From Levilactobacillus spicheri DSM 15429 (GTDB lineage Bacteria; Bacillota; Bacilli; Lactobacillales; Lactobacillaceae), in assembly GCF_001435095.1 (NCBI RefSeq), contig NZ_AZFC01000035.1:538605-600435 (forward strand): a DNA stretch of 61,831 nt, written 5' to 3'. The notes under the pieces were generated by a model. That model ran no database searches. It was not told the origin of the DNA and saw only the letters and a program-made list of their open reading frames with translations. Both the position numbers and the translations under genes were made by a program. Below, piece by piece: positions 53,885-61,831 of the stretch; within the stretch, counting starts at the first letter, position 1; each line of letters starts with the position of its first letter.

Positions 53885-53928
53885 CAAAAAACGCCACCAA
53901 ACCCGCGTAAACGTGGTCTGGTGGCGCT
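53885..53928 (-). terminator. Terminator (expression platform) of the TPP riboswitch
   Basis: GCGCCACCAGACC / GGTTTGGTGGCGT stem followed by TTTTTT on the minus strand, between the aptamer and thiM. Confidence 0.9.
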
Positions 53929-53940
53929 CTTTCCAGCAAA

Positions 53941-54030
53941 CACGTTCCCTTCGCAAGTCCTAACTTGACAGGTTCCAAGGGATCGCACTGCCCGTGCATC
54001 TCAGCCCACCGCAATGGGCACCCCTAGTGT
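53941..54030 (-). promoter_or_regulatory. TPP riboswitch
   Basis: On the minus strand ACACTAGGGGTGCC, GGGCTGAGATG and CCCTTGGAACCTG occur in the order and spacing of the thi-box aptamer, ending GAAGGGAACGTG. It lies upstream of thiM and is followed by a terminator, so TPP binding should stop transcription. Confidence 0.95.
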
Positions 54031-54041
54031 TGAATAGCTTT

Positions 54042-54070
54042 AGCATATCGGTCTTGGCGAGCCGCGTCAA
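54042..54070 (-). promoter_or_regulatory. Promoter of the thi operon
   Basis: TTGACG (54065-54070), 17-bp spacer, TATGCT (54042-54047), placed just after the stop of the dehydrogenase gene. Confidence 0.85.
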
Positions 54071-54081
54071 CGACTCTTAGA

Positions 54082-54918
54082 TTAGTGGGTAATTCGTTTA
54101 GCTGCCCGACCAACGACGCGCCAGAGCCGGTCCATCTGCTTATCGGACAGAAACTTGCGCGCCAGGAGGATCGAACTGCCGGCCCCCGCGTGGTAGCGGG
54201 TCTTTGGACGGCGGGACAGTGCCGCCTGGTCGACCAGCCGGGCAATGACCTGCGGCGCGCTGGCGAACTTCTTGACGGCCTTTAAAATCGCGATGGCCGT
54301 CTGGGTCGTGGCGGCGTATGGACCGCTACCCGAGGCCGTCTGTAAATGGTCACTCGCGATGTCGGCCCACTCGGACTGGATACTGCCCGGCTCGACGACC
54401 GCCACGTGCACGCCGTGGGGGGCCAGCTCCAGGCGCAGGGTGTCGGACAGGCCCTCCAACGCGAACTTAGAGGCCACGTACCAGCTGGCCATCGGTTGGG
54501 CGACCTTGCCGTCGACCGAGGTCACGTTGATGATCCGGCCGGCGTGTTGCTGGCGCATCATCGGCAGGACCGACTGAATCAGCCGGGCCGCCCCGAAGAG
54601 GTTCACGTCGAACTGCGCCTGGGCCTGGTCGATGCTAAGGTCTTCGAGCGCCCCCAGCAGGCCGAAGCCAGCGTTGTTGACCAGGATGTCAATGCGCCCG
54701 GTCTCGGTCACGATGCGGTCGACCACGCGTTCCACGCTATCGGCGTCGGTCACGTCGAGCGCCAACGTGGTGATGCCCAGGTCATCGAGGTCGTTCATTC
54801 GGTCGACCCGCCGCGCGCCGGCGTAGACCGTGACCCCGTTGCGGTGCAGACTCTTTGCAATGGCGTTGCCAATGCCGGACGATGCCCCGGTCACCAACGC
54901 TACTTGACGATAATGCAT
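54082..54918 (-). CDS. Short-chain dehydrogenase/reductase
   Basis: 278 residues, classical SDR with VALVTGASSGIGNAIA near 7-22 (NAD(P)-binding), the basic GARRVDR near 34-40 that favours NADPH, NNAGFG near 85-90, catalytic Ser in NVTSVDGK near 136 and YVASK near 148-152. The C-terminal extension (about 200-278) is basic. Substrate unknown. It is a single gene without a visible terminator before the thi promoter. Confidence 0.92.
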   Translation of the reverse strand: MHYRQVALVTGASSGIGNAIAKSLHRNGVTVYAGARRVDRMNDLDDLGITTLALDVTDADSVERVVDRIVTETGRIDILVNNAGFGLLGALEDLSIDQAQAQFDVNLFGAARLIQSVLPMMRQQHAGRIINVTSVDGKVAQPMASWYVASKFALEGLSDTLRLELAPHGVHVAVVEPGSIQSEWADIASDHLQTASGSGPYAATTQTAIAILKAVKKFASAPQVIARLVDQAALSRRPKTRYHAGAGSSILLARKFLSDKQMDRLWRVVGRAAKRITH

Positions 54919-55191
54919 AGTGAAGCCCCCTCTTAGTCAATAGATACCTTAATTGTACTCAACCCCTGCCGGTTTTGCTATGGAAGCGGCTTCATCTTTG
55001 CAACTTTTTTAAACTTTTTTCGCTGAAGCAGCTCGTTTTATTTGCAAATTAATCGCAAATCGCATTGATTGAACTTATTCACTTTCCAGGCTATGCTATT
55101 CGGTGATAGGGCTGATAATTTAATTAACTAATCAAGTGGCCGGCCGCCGAATCACCCGGTCACTGTGTCACTTCGAAAGGAGTTCATCCAC

Positions 55192-57219
55192 ATGTCTACT
55201 TTCACTAAAACCCCCGCGGTGCTCGTGGCGGCCCTGGGACTGGGCGGCCTGCTACTCGGCGGCACCGGACTGACGCTCACCACGCCGGTCACCGCGCACG
55301 CCGATACCACGGCCACTCAGGGCATCCTCCACTCCGGCGAATACGGCACCAGTCACTGGTACATCACCGATGATCTGACGCTCCACATCGGTGCCGGGAC
55401 GCTGGCCAACACCACCGGCAATGGGCCCGCTTGGCAAGCCTACGGGGATCAAGTCGCCAAGATCGTCATCGATGGCCCCGTGGTGCTCCCCGCTAAAAAC
55501 AAGGGACTCTTCGGCTATCTCGGCGCCACCGAAATCGACGGTCTCGACAAGATCGACGCCAGTCACGCCACGAGTCTGACCTTTGCCTTTTACGGCACTC
55601 AGGTCACCAACCTCGACCTCTCCAGCTGGGACGTCCACAACGTGACCGACGCCAGCTTCATGTTCGGCCAGGCCCAGTCGCCCGTCATCAACCTGACCGG
55701 CTGGAAGATGCCCAAACTGACCAACGCCTACTGGATGTTCATGATGGCGGCCCACGTCCACGAGCTCGACCTTTCCGGCATCAACTTCCGCAAGGCCAAT
55801 CTTTCGCAGGCCTTCATGTACAGTAATCTGACCGTCCTGCACCTGGGGCCCGACTCGCTCCTCAAGGGCTCCAACTTTAATCCGTTCACGAACGACGCCT
55901 ACAAGGACGCCTGGCAAGAAATCGGGACCGGGACCATCGCGGCACCCAACGGAAAGGTGACCTATCAAAACGGTGCGGCCCTGCGCGATAGCTACGACGG
56001 TTCCGCCCCCGGCACCTACGTTCGGGCCAAGAACCCCGGCGGCACCATCACGGCCCGCTACCTGGACCAACTCGATCAACCGCTGACGCCGGACGTCACC
56101 GTCGACGGCTACTTTGGTGACGACTTCACCACCACCCAGAAGGCCTTCCCGGGCTACACCTTCCAGAGCGTCACGGGTGACCCGACCGGCCAATTCGACG
56201 CCGATCCGCACACCGTGACCTACCACTACACCCAGGACGAAAAGAACCAGCAGAGCCTGACCGGTGAGAACGCCACCATCACGGTCGGCGACGCCACCCC
56301 GACCGCCGCAACGTTTCACGCGCAGGCCACCGACAAGCACGGCCAGACGATCCCCGTCGCCGTCGACCTGAGTGGCGCTCAGCTGGACACCCCTGGCACC
56401 TACGACGTCCGGCTGACCACCAGCGACGACCAGTCGTTGACCGTCAAGCTCACGGTCAAGGCCGCCGAAAGCAGCTCATCCAGTAGCAGTACTAGCTCAT
56501 CCAGCAGTTCCAATTCGACGAGCTCGTCCAGCAGCAGTTCCAGCTCGGCCATCATCAGCTCATCGAGTAGCGCTGCCGGGTCGACCAGTTCCAGTGCCCC
56601 GACCAGCTCGATCAGTTCGTCAAGTCAGCCCAGTCAGGTCAAGCCGCCACTGAACGACGGCGACCTGATCACCGGGGGCGAGAGCGACCTGTCCGCCTTC
56701 AAGGGCGAGGCCATCTACGCTACCAAGGCCCTCAACCTCTACCGGCACCCGACCTTTAAGAAGTCCCAGCGCAAGGCGCACTACGCCAAGCAGCCGCGGG
56801 TCAAGCGGCCGATGTTCGTCGTGACCGGGGCCGCCACCACCAAGGCCGGCACCCTGCGGTTCAAGGTCCGCGACGTGAACCACGACCGCAAGACCGATGG
56901 CCGGGTGGGTTACATCACCGCCAAGAAGGCCTATGTCTCCGGCGTGTACTACCAGCACGTCTACCGGAAGGTCAGCGTCATCAACCCGCACGGCGTCAAC
57001 AGCTACCGCACCCGCAAGCTGACCGGCAAGACCCACCACTACCGCAAGGGGCAGGTCCTGACCGTTAAGCGCATCATGCGCTACCACCTGACCACCCGCT
57101 ACGTTCTGACCAACGGCCGGTACGTGACCGCTAACAAGAAATTGATCAAGGCCCACGTGCCGGCCGCCCGCTCGACCACCCAGCATTCCGTCGCGCTGCA
57201 CACCCGCACGACCCGTTGA
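55192..57219 (+). CDS. Large secreted adhesin: BspA-type repeats, MucBP, Ig-like, DUF5776
   Basis: 675 residues. Signal peptide (to about TAHADT), a BspA/DUF285 repeat region with LDLSSWDVHNVTDASFMF-type units (about 85-220), a MucBP-like domain (ITARYLDQLDQPLTPDVTVDGYFGDDFTT..., about 283-345) and an Ig-like fold (about 358-425). A long serine run (about 428-485) and a C-terminal DUF5776 module (IYATKALNLYRHPTFKKSQRKAHY...) homologous to that at 41918 follow. The ATG at 55192 has AAAGGAG upstream. No sortase signal; DUF5776 probably anchors it to the wall. Confidence 0.88.
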   Translation: MSTFTKTPAVLVAALGLGGLLLGGTGLTLTTPVTAHADTTATQGILHSGEYGTSHWYITDDLTLHIGAGTLANTTGNGPAWQAYGDQVAKIVIDGPVVLPAKNKGLFGYLGATEIDGLDKIDASHATSLTFAFYGTQVTNLDLSSWDVHNVTDASFMFGQAQSPVINLTGWKMPKLTNAYWMFMMAAHVHELDLSGINFRKANLSQAFMYSNLTVLHLGPDSLLKGSNFNPFTNDAYKDAWQEIGTGTIAAPNGKVTYQNGAALRDSYDGSAPGTYVRAKNPGGTITARYLDQLDQPLTPDVTVDGYFGDDFTTTQKAFPGYTFQSVTGDPTGQFDADPHTVTYHYTQDEKNQQSLTGENATITVGDATPTAATFHAQATDKHGQTIPVAVDLSGAQLDTPGTYDVRLTTSDDQSLTVKLTVKAAESSSSSSSTSSSSSSNSTSSSSSSSSSAIISSSSSAAGSTSSSAPTSSISSSSQPSQVKPPLNDGDLITGGESDLSAFKGEAIYATKALNLYRHPTFKKSQRKAHYAKQPRVKRPMFVVTGAATTKAGTLRFKVRDVNHDRKTDGRVGYITAKKAYVSGVYYQHVYRKVSVINPHGVNSYRTRKLTGKTHHYRKGQVLTVKRIMRYHLTTRYVLTNGRYVTANKKLIKAHVPAARSTTQHSVALHTRTTR

Positions 57220-57232
57220 CCCATTTTTTCCG

Positions 57233-57272
57233 CGCGTTTCTTCGACTTCGGCCTGAGAAACGCGTTTTGTTT
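57233..57272 (+). terminator. Terminator of the adhesin gene
   Basis: Perfect 9-bp CGCGTTTCT / AGAAACGCG stem (57233-57241 / 57256-57264) and TTTTGTTT. Confidence 0.85.
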
Positions 57273-57373
57273 GACCCGCAATCATCCCCGGGCGCATTCA
57301 TGCGGGCCAATCTCTGGTATAATGGTCGAGACTTCCAGGTTCTACGTGTTCACATTATAGGAGACTAAATCAA

Positions 57374-58840
57374 ATGAGATATGATAATCACCAACGGGAT
57401 CATTCCCGCAACGACCGCGCCGGCTTTCACAACGACCGGCGGCCCCGCCGCAACCGCCGCGAGGAGACGCCGCAGGTCGCAGTCGAGGTCGGCCAACGCT
57501 TTCCGCTGACCATCAAACGCATGGGCATCAACGGCGAAGGCATCGGCTACTACAAGCGCATGGCCGTCTTCGTGCCCGGCGCCTTGACCGATGAAGAGGC
57601 CGTGGTCGAGGTCACCAGCGTGGCCCACCGCTACCTGCGCGCCAAGGTCCACCGGATCCGTAAGGCCATCCCGCACCGCGTCGAGCCGCGCGACAGCTAC
57701 GCCGACCGGGTCGGGGGCTTCGAGCTCGAACACCTGGCCTACCCGCAACAGCTTCAATTCAAGCGCGACATCGTCCGCCAGTCGCTGGAACGCTACGAAC
57801 CCCGCGGCTACCAGGATTACGACGTCCGGCCCACGCTGGGGATGGCCGACCCCTACGGCTACCGGAACAAGGCCCAATTTCAGGTCCGCCAAGCCGACGA
57901 CGGCACCGTACAGGCCGGGCTCTACGCCGAGCGCAGCCACGACCTGGTCGACCTGCCGACCTGTTCCGTGCAGATGCCGGTGACCATGACCGTTATGCGG
58001 GCTTTGGTCCAGATGCTGCAGGATTTGCAGGTGCCCATTTACGACGAGGAGCACAACTCCGGGATCGTCAAGACGCTGGTCGTCCGGGCGGCGGCCAACA
58101 CCGACGACGTCCAGGTGGTCTTCATCACCAACTCCCAGAAGCTGCCGCACAAGCACCAACTGCTGCTGCGGATGGCCGACGAGCTGCCCCAGGTCACCTC
58201 GATCATGCAAAACGTCAACCCCGGCAAGACGTCCCTGATCTGGGGCGACACCACCCTGCACTTGGCGGGCGAAGAGACCATCACCGAAAAACTCGGCGGA
58301 TTGGCCTTTAAACTGTCCGCCCGGGCCTTCTTACAACTGAACCCGGCGCAGACCGAGGTCCTCTACAACGAGGCCCGCAAAGCCCTGGACCTGCAGGAAG
58401 GCATGACCGTGGTCGACGCCTACTCCGGGGTCGGGACCATCGGCTTGTCGCTGGCCGGCATCGCCCAGGAGGTCCGGGGGATGGACGTTATCCCCGAGGC
58501 CGTGGCCGACGCCAACGCCAACGCGGCTTTGAACGGCATCACCAACGCCCACTACGAGGTTGGGACCGCCGAAGACGTTCTCCCGCAATGGGCCATGGAC
58601 GGCTTTCGGCCGGACGCCATCGTGGTCGACCCGCCCCGCACCGGACTGGACCAGAACCTGATGGATACCATTTTAGCCGTGCATCCGCAGAAGCTGGTCT
58701 ACATCTCCTGCAACCCGTCGACGCTGGCCAAGGACCTGGTCGAGCTGACCGAGGACTACCGGGTGGACTACATCCAATCGGTCGACATGATGCCGCAAAC
58801 GGCGCGGTGTGAAGCGGTCGTTAAGTTGTCCCAACGATAG
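57374..58840 (+). CDS. rlmD: 23S rRNA (uracil-5-)-methyltransferase, RlmD/RlmCD family
   Basis: 488 residues. A basic, Arg-rich N-terminal extension (1-32) precedes a TRAM domain (about 37-95; LTIKRMGINGEGIGYYKRMAVFVPGALTDEEA). The SAM-dependent methyltransferase domain has AYSGVGTIGLSLA near 355-367, VVDPPRTGLDQ near 417-427, the catalytic cysteine in YISCNPSTLAKDL near 444-456 and the C-terminal PQTARCEAVVKL. Firmicute members modify U747 and/or U1939. The TRAM start has the usual EGIGY. A TATAAT with TGG before it lies near 57316. Confidence 0.93.
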   Translation: MRYDNHQRDHSRNDRAGFHNDRRPRRNRREETPQVAVEVGQRFPLTIKRMGINGEGIGYYKRMAVFVPGALTDEEAVVEVTSVAHRYLRAKVHRIRKAIPHRVEPRDSYADRVGGFELEHLAYPQQLQFKRDIVRQSLERYEPRGYQDYDVRPTLGMADPYGYRNKAQFQVRQADDGTVQAGLYAERSHDLVDLPTCSVQMPVTMTVMRALVQMLQDLQVPIYDEEHNSGIVKTLVVRAAANTDDVQVVFITNSQKLPHKHQLLLRMADELPQVTSIMQNVNPGKTSLIWGDTTLHLAGEETITEKLGGLAFKLSARAFLQLNPAQTEVLYNEARKALDLQEGMTVVDAYSGVGTIGLSLAGIAQEVRGMDVIPEAVADANANAALNGITNAHYEVGTAEDVLPQWAMDGFRPDAIVVDPPRTGLDQNLMDTILAVHPQKLVYISCNPSTLAKDLVELTEDYRVDYIQSVDMMPQTARCEAVVKLSQR

Positions 58841-58900
58841 ATTAATAGGCAGTCGCCGTCTTTCGTGTTAGACTTTTAAATAGCAATCATATGAAGAAAG

Positions 58901-59356
58901 TTGGCTAATGACATGCAAGATCCTTTCAAGGGCTTTAACGATGATGACAATAACAACAACGGTAACGGCCCTCAAGGACTGCCCCTACCGCCGAATTACG
59001 CGACCGTGGTGAACCCCCAAACCGGCAATATGCGAATTGCCAAGGTCGGGTTCGCCTGGATTGCCTTCATCTTCCCCGTGATCCCGCCCATCTTCCGGGG
59101 GGACTGGTATAACCTCCTGTGTATCATGGGGGTGAACGCCGGCGTGCAGATGATCGTCCAGATGAGCGTCTCGGCTAGCAGCATGGTCGAGGTCTTAGGC
59201 TTCATCCAGTTGGGACTGCAGTTCCTCTGGGGCGCCATCTACAACATGATGTACTTCAAACACCTATTCAACCGGGGCTTCGTGCCCGCGGACGAGCGGT
59301 CCAAGGACCTCTTGACCCGCGCGCACTACTGGAACCCGAAGAACGCGGCGAAATAA
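58901..59356 (+). CDS. Small membrane protein, unknown
   Basis: 151 residues: an Asn/Asp-rich cytoplasmic N-terminus, LPLPPNYATVVNPQTGNMRIAKVGFAWIAFIFPVIPPIFRGDW, then two further hydrophobic segments (LCIMGVNAGVQMIVQM; VLGFIQLGLQFLWGAIYNMMYFKHLF) and a polar tail. It resembles DUF2628-like inner-membrane proteins. The TTG at 58901 has only AAGAAAG close by, and the ATG at 58913 is an alternative start. Function unknown. Confidence 0.75.
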   Translation: MANDMQDPFKGFNDDDNNNNGNGPQGLPLPPNYATVVNPQTGNMRIAKVGFAWIAFIFPVIPPIFRGDWYNLLCIMGVNAGVQMIVQMSVSASSMVEVLGFIQLGLQFLWGAIYNMMYFKHLFNRGFVPADERSKDLLTRAHYWNPKNAAK

Positions 59357-59370
59357 GCGCACTTTAACCC

Positions 59371-59419
59371 AAAAACCAGGTAGGAACGCCCTTACGGGGC
59401 GCGCCTACCTGGTTTTTTT
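59371..59419. terminator. Terminator
   Basis: AAACCAGGTAGG / CCTACCTGGTTT stem with an inner GCCC/GGGC pairing and a T tail; serves the membrane-protein gene and probably the small gene on the other strand. Confidence 0.88.
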
Positions 59420-59445
59420 AGTCGTTCAATTGATGGGGTGATTTG

Positions 59446-59595
59446 CTAAAGGCCGCGACCGCCTGACTGATTTGCTGCCTTGAATCGCTTGTCGGCGATC
59501 CTTTTTTCGGGCACGAGGACGTTTAAAAGCCGCGCTAGTTCCCGCCGATTATGTACGTATACAACCTGTTTAAAGTCATGATTCGCTGCTGCCAT
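59446..59595 (-). CDS. 49-residue protein, unknown
   Basis: The ATG at 59595 has GGAGG 9 nt upstream, and the frame ends 27 nt before a bidirectional terminator. The peptide (MAAANHDFKQVVYVHNRREL..., ending GGRGL) is basic and partly helical, with no signal peptide. No family recognised. The ribosome site and terminator are the only support. Confidence 0.55.
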   Translation of the reverse strand: MAAANHDFKQVVYVHNRRELARLLNVLVPEKRIADKRFKAANQSGGRGL

Positions 59596-59820
59596 CGTCC
59601 ATCTCCTCCAATCACATCATCTTGACTGCCATGATAGGTGTTTAGCCGCTAAACCGCAATCAACAAGCCCCTCACCGCCTGGCAGCTTTGCCACCTTGAA
59701 ACGATGCTGGCGCGCCATTTCTCCAGTTTTTCTTAAGGTCGCCGTTTTCATTTGATAAACACCCTGAACCTTGCTAAACTGACGGAAACACCCATTTCAC
59801 GAAATCAGGAGGAACTGTCC

Positions 59821-60699
59821 ATGCTGCCCCCACAAACCCCGTCCCGGCCCCACGCTCTCCGCGGTTTTCTGACCCGCGGACTCAAGGGGATGATCATCGC
59901 CCTCGGCTTCATTCTCCCCGGTGTCTCCGGCGGGGTCCTGGCCGCCATCCTGGGCCTATACGAACGGCTCTTGCGCTTCATGGCCCACCCGACCAAGCGC
60001 TGGCGCAGCGACCTGCCGTTCTTCCTGCCGGTCGGTATCGGGGGTCTGCTGGGCATTGCCCTGCTCTCGGCGCCCCTGGCCTACCTGCTGGCCCACGCCC
60101 AGGTCATCGTGCTGTGGGGCTTCGCCGGCGCCATCATCGGCACCCTGCCGGCCCTGACCGCGACCGCCACGTCCCAGTCGGACCGGGACGCCCTCGACTG
60201 GCTCTGGTTCGGCGGCACCCTGGTCGTGGGCGGCCTGGGGCTCTACTTCATGAGCGACCTGGTCGGGACGCTGCCGGCAAACTTCACCGGTTTTCTGGTC
60301 GCCGGCGGCCTGATCGCCCTGGGCGTGCTGGTGCCCGGGTTGAGCCCCTCGAACCTGCTCCTGATCCTGGGTCTGTTCGCACCGATGCTGACCGGGTTCA
60401 AGAACCTGGATCTGCTGGGCGTGTACCTGCCGATCGCCCTCGGGGGCCTGCTGACGCTGGCGGTCTTCGCTAAGGGCGTGGAGTACCTGCTGCAACGGTA
60501 CCATTCCCGGGTTCACCACTTCATCCTGGGTCTGGTGGTGGCCAGCACCGTCTTGATCTTGGTGCCCAATCCCAGCGCCGCGGAGAGCATCTCCTATGCT
60601 GGGGCCACGGCTTTGACCTGGGTCGGCAGCCTGGTGGCCTGCGGGGCGGGCATCGCCCTGGGCTGGTGGATGAGTCGCCTGGAAGCAAAATACAAATAA
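59821..60699 (+). CDS. DUF368 membrane protein (PopT-type undecaprenyl phosphate carrier)
   Basis: 292 residues with about eight transmembrane helices. The family signatures are the N-terminal GMIIALGFILPGVSGGVLAAILGLYERLL (about 21-49) and the related second half GLIALGVLVPGLSPSNLLLILGLFAPML (about 168-195). DUF368 proteins have been shown in other bacteria (PopT) to return undecaprenyl phosphate to the cytoplasmic face. This would support the wall and glycosylation pathways encoded nearby. AGGAGG precedes the ATG at 59821. Confidence 0.88.
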   Translation: MLPPQTPSRPHALRGFLTRGLKGMIIALGFILPGVSGGVLAAILGLYERLLRFMAHPTKRWRSDLPFFLPVGIGGLLGIALLSAPLAYLLAHAQVIVLWGFAGAIIGTLPALTATATSQSDRDALDWLWFGGTLVVGGLGLYFMSDLVGTLPANFTGFLVAGGLIALGVLVPGLSPSNLLLILGLFAPMLTGFKNLDLLGVYLPIALGGLLTLAVFAKGVEYLLQRYHSRVHHFILGLVVASTVLILVPNPSAAESISYAGATALTWVGSLVACGAGIALGWWMSRLEAKYK

Positions 60700-60701
60700 G
60701 C

Positions 60702-60742
60702 AAACGGGACCCGTCAGTTTAGACTGATGAGGTCCCGTTTTT
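60702..60742. terminator. Terminator between convergent genes
   Basis: AAACGGGACC / GGTCCCGTTTTT stem with an inner TCAGT/ACTGA pairing; A tract left, T tract right. Confidence 0.9.
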
Positions 60743-60748
60743 AAGTAT

Positions 60749-61261
60749 TCAAACGTGTGCCGCGAGTTTTTCGAAGAATCTGGGAGCGTTCACGCCTTGG
60801 CGGGTCAGCCGATTGCCGATAATCGTCGCGTGCTGCGCCACAAAGTGACCAAACGCCGGCCGCTCCGCCAAATAACGCAACTTCACCTCTTGGTCCATCG
60901 ATTGCAACAACCGCCCATTTTCGATATCCGACAGGGTGCTAAAGCTCATGCCCAAGGCGGCCGCCGTCTCTCGGAGCGTCAGGTGCAGTGCTAGCCGGTT
61001 GGCTTTGATTTCCGCCGGGGTCAGAAAGTGAAAGGTCCGCCGAAATAAGGCGTAGTCCGCTTGCAGATTGCGGTCGACGTCATCTTTGGGTTCCAGCCAC
61101 GCGGCCTCATCCGTCACCGCTTGCCCCTGCGGCACCCAATACTCGTGCGGGGCCGTGAGGGTTTCTCCCAGGACATTCACGGTCTCCACCGGATGAATGA
61201 CTTGAAACGTTACCGTTTGTTGTGTTAGTTGGTCAAAAATCTGTTTCGTTTCTGCCGCCAT
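60749..61261 (-). CDS. XRE-type helix-turn-helix protein, putative antitoxin
   Basis: 170 residues. The N-terminal half (about 1-85) has no recognised fold; IKANRLALHLTLRETAAALGMSFSTLSDIENGRLLQSMDQEVKLRYLAE (about 85-133) is a clear XRE helix-turn-helix. The ATG at 61261 has AGGAG about 8 nt upstream. It overlaps the preceding gene by 29 nt. Antitoxins of type II modules often have this layout, and a palindrome at the promoter suggests autoregulation. Confidence 0.75.
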   Translation of the reverse strand: MAAETKQIFDQLTQQTVTFQVIHPVETVNVLGETLTAPHEYWVPQGQAVTDEAAWLEPKDDVDRNLQADYALFRRTFHFLTPAEIKANRLALHLTLRETAAALGMSFSTLSDIENGRLLQSMDQEVKLRYLAERPAFGHFVAQHATIIGNRLTRQGVNAPRFFEKLAAHV

Positions 61262-61616
61262 TTTCCTGCTCCTTTCGTAATGCCGTTGGGACTGGATGCC
61301 ACCGCGAACTAATCGCATACTCTCGTTGATGGATTGATTCCACCAAAGTCCCATGCCATTTCAAATCAAATTTGAGATAAAAGTCCTGATCATTAATCGC
61401 GCTAATAAATTCGTAGACTGCGTAGGTTGCCATCCAATGATGGACCGATGGACCGCGATAATAACGGCTATAAGGCAACCGCTGAACCGCTCGCCTTAGC
61501 GCCAATGCATACGTCCATCCTTGCCGCCGCAAATAATCCGTTGTTTTTCGATGCAGATTATTTTCGATTCTTCCTTGTCGATAATCCTCTTGAATTTGTC
61601 GAATAGCTTGCCACAC
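61233..61616 (-). CDS. Putative toxin partner, unknown family
   Basis: 127 residues if started at the GTG at 61616. It is basic N-terminally (RQIQEDYRQGRIENNLHRKTTDYLRRQGWTYALALRRAVQRL) and has a mixed C-terminal domain (VYEFISAINDQDFYLKFDLKWHGTLVESIHQRE). A well-placed AGGAG lies before an in-frame ATT at 61631, so a rare ATT start (five more residues) is possible. It overlaps the start of the helix-turn-helix gene, as in toxin-first modules. The toxin role is inferred only from size, overlap and operator. Confidence 0.55.
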   Translation of the reverse strand: MWQAIRQIQEDYRQGRIENNLHRKTTDYLRRQGWTYALALRRAVQRLPYSRYYRGPSVHHWMATYAVYEFISAINDQDFYLKFDLKWHGTLVESIHQREYAISSRWHPVPTALRKEQENGGRNETDF

Positions 61617-61653
61617 CGTCTCAGGATAAATGAGAATTCGCTCCTCTCATTTC

Positions 61654-61701
61654 GTTACCCTAGAGTAACAAAACATTATCATATTTTCTGCTTCCTGACA
61701 A
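61654..61701 (-). promoter_or_regulatory. Promoter and operator of the putative toxin-antitoxin pair
   Basis: TTGTCA (61696-61701), 17-bp spacer, TAATGT (61673-61678). Immediately after it comes GTTACTCTAGGGTAAC (61654-61669), a 16-bp palindrome with one mismatched pair. Confidence 0.75.
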
Positions 61702-61831
61702 GAATCTTACTAGCTTAACCGCTCTTTTGCGATGATTGTGCCACTAAGCCATTTGGTAGCCATATCTTTTAGATTATGGCAGATTGCAAGAAATAACTTG
61801 AACGAATTTAATGACGTAAATTAAGCAAGAA

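Noticed and set aside
61233-61616. Assignment of the putative toxin to the MqsR family
   Set aside because: A faint DFY..K / YLK resemblance only; the order of segments does not match and the partner lacks the zinc-binding N-terminus of MqsA.
1-61831. tRNA or rRNA genes, insertion sequences or prophage genes
   Set aside because: No T-loop/CCA-type segments, rRNA signatures, transposase or phage proteins could be found on either strand.

Overview
The window looks like a chromosome segment of a heterofermentative lactobacillus of the Levilactobacillus (L. brevis) group. The strongest evidence is a set of genes whose products closely resemble the L. brevis S-layer protein SlpA (signal peptide, then the [12 protein letters not shown] / [10 protein letters not shown] type repeats). 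WxL/DUF916 cell-surface clusters, DUF5776 adhesins and type I-E CRISPR repeats of lactobacillar type fit this. Coding GC is higher than I expect for L. brevis itself, so a higher-GC relative is likely.

Layout. (1) 0-13.5 kb, all on the minus strand: nucleoside salvage. It holds deoC-deoB-deoD, then deoR-pdp-add, a metallophosphoesterase, an NCS2 purine permease with a nucleoside hydrolase, and a degenerate phosphopentomutase paralogue followed by nupC. Together they import nucleosides, cleave them by phosphorolysis or hydrolysis and feed (deoxy)ribose phosphate to central metabolism. (2) 13.5-19.7 kb: small genes of unknown function, a MarR regulator, an NAD(P)-binding protein and two well-bounded candidate non-coding RNAs. 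(3) 19.7-25.1 kb: a csc-type WxL cluster (LPQTS protein, two WxL proteins, a DUF916/DUF3324 anchor, a lectin-like WxL protein) behind a promoter with a large palindrome. (4) 25.6-38.2 kb: five S-layer paralogues interleaved with a CsbB-like glycosyltransferase and a YfhO-like membrane protein, a pair known elsewhere for glycosylating surface polymers. (5) 38.4-43.8 kb: a very small peptide gene, small secreted proteins, a 15-repeat type I-E array, a DUF5776 adhesin and a second two-repeat array with a related leader. No cas genes are present.

(6) 43.8-49.5 kb: an aminotransferase with a divergent LysR regulator, a small sigma-factor operon, a secreted protein, and an 880-bp gap holding an SOS (LexA-box) promoter with no recognisable gene. 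(7) 49.5-54.9 kb: a MacB-like ABC transporter, thiM-thiD-thiE behind a TPP riboswitch, and a short-chain dehydrogenase. (8) 55-61.8 kb: a BspA/MucBP/DUF5776 adhesin, an rRNA methyltransferase, a membrane protein, a DUF368 (PopT-type) carrier and a putative toxin-antitoxin pair.

The least explained parts are non-coding: a cre-controlled RNA of about 590 nt, an SOS-controlled RNA of about 385 nt, a 150-nt chain of hairpins, and a structured leader before the purine permease. All functional assignments rest on reading the sequence; no database search was run.
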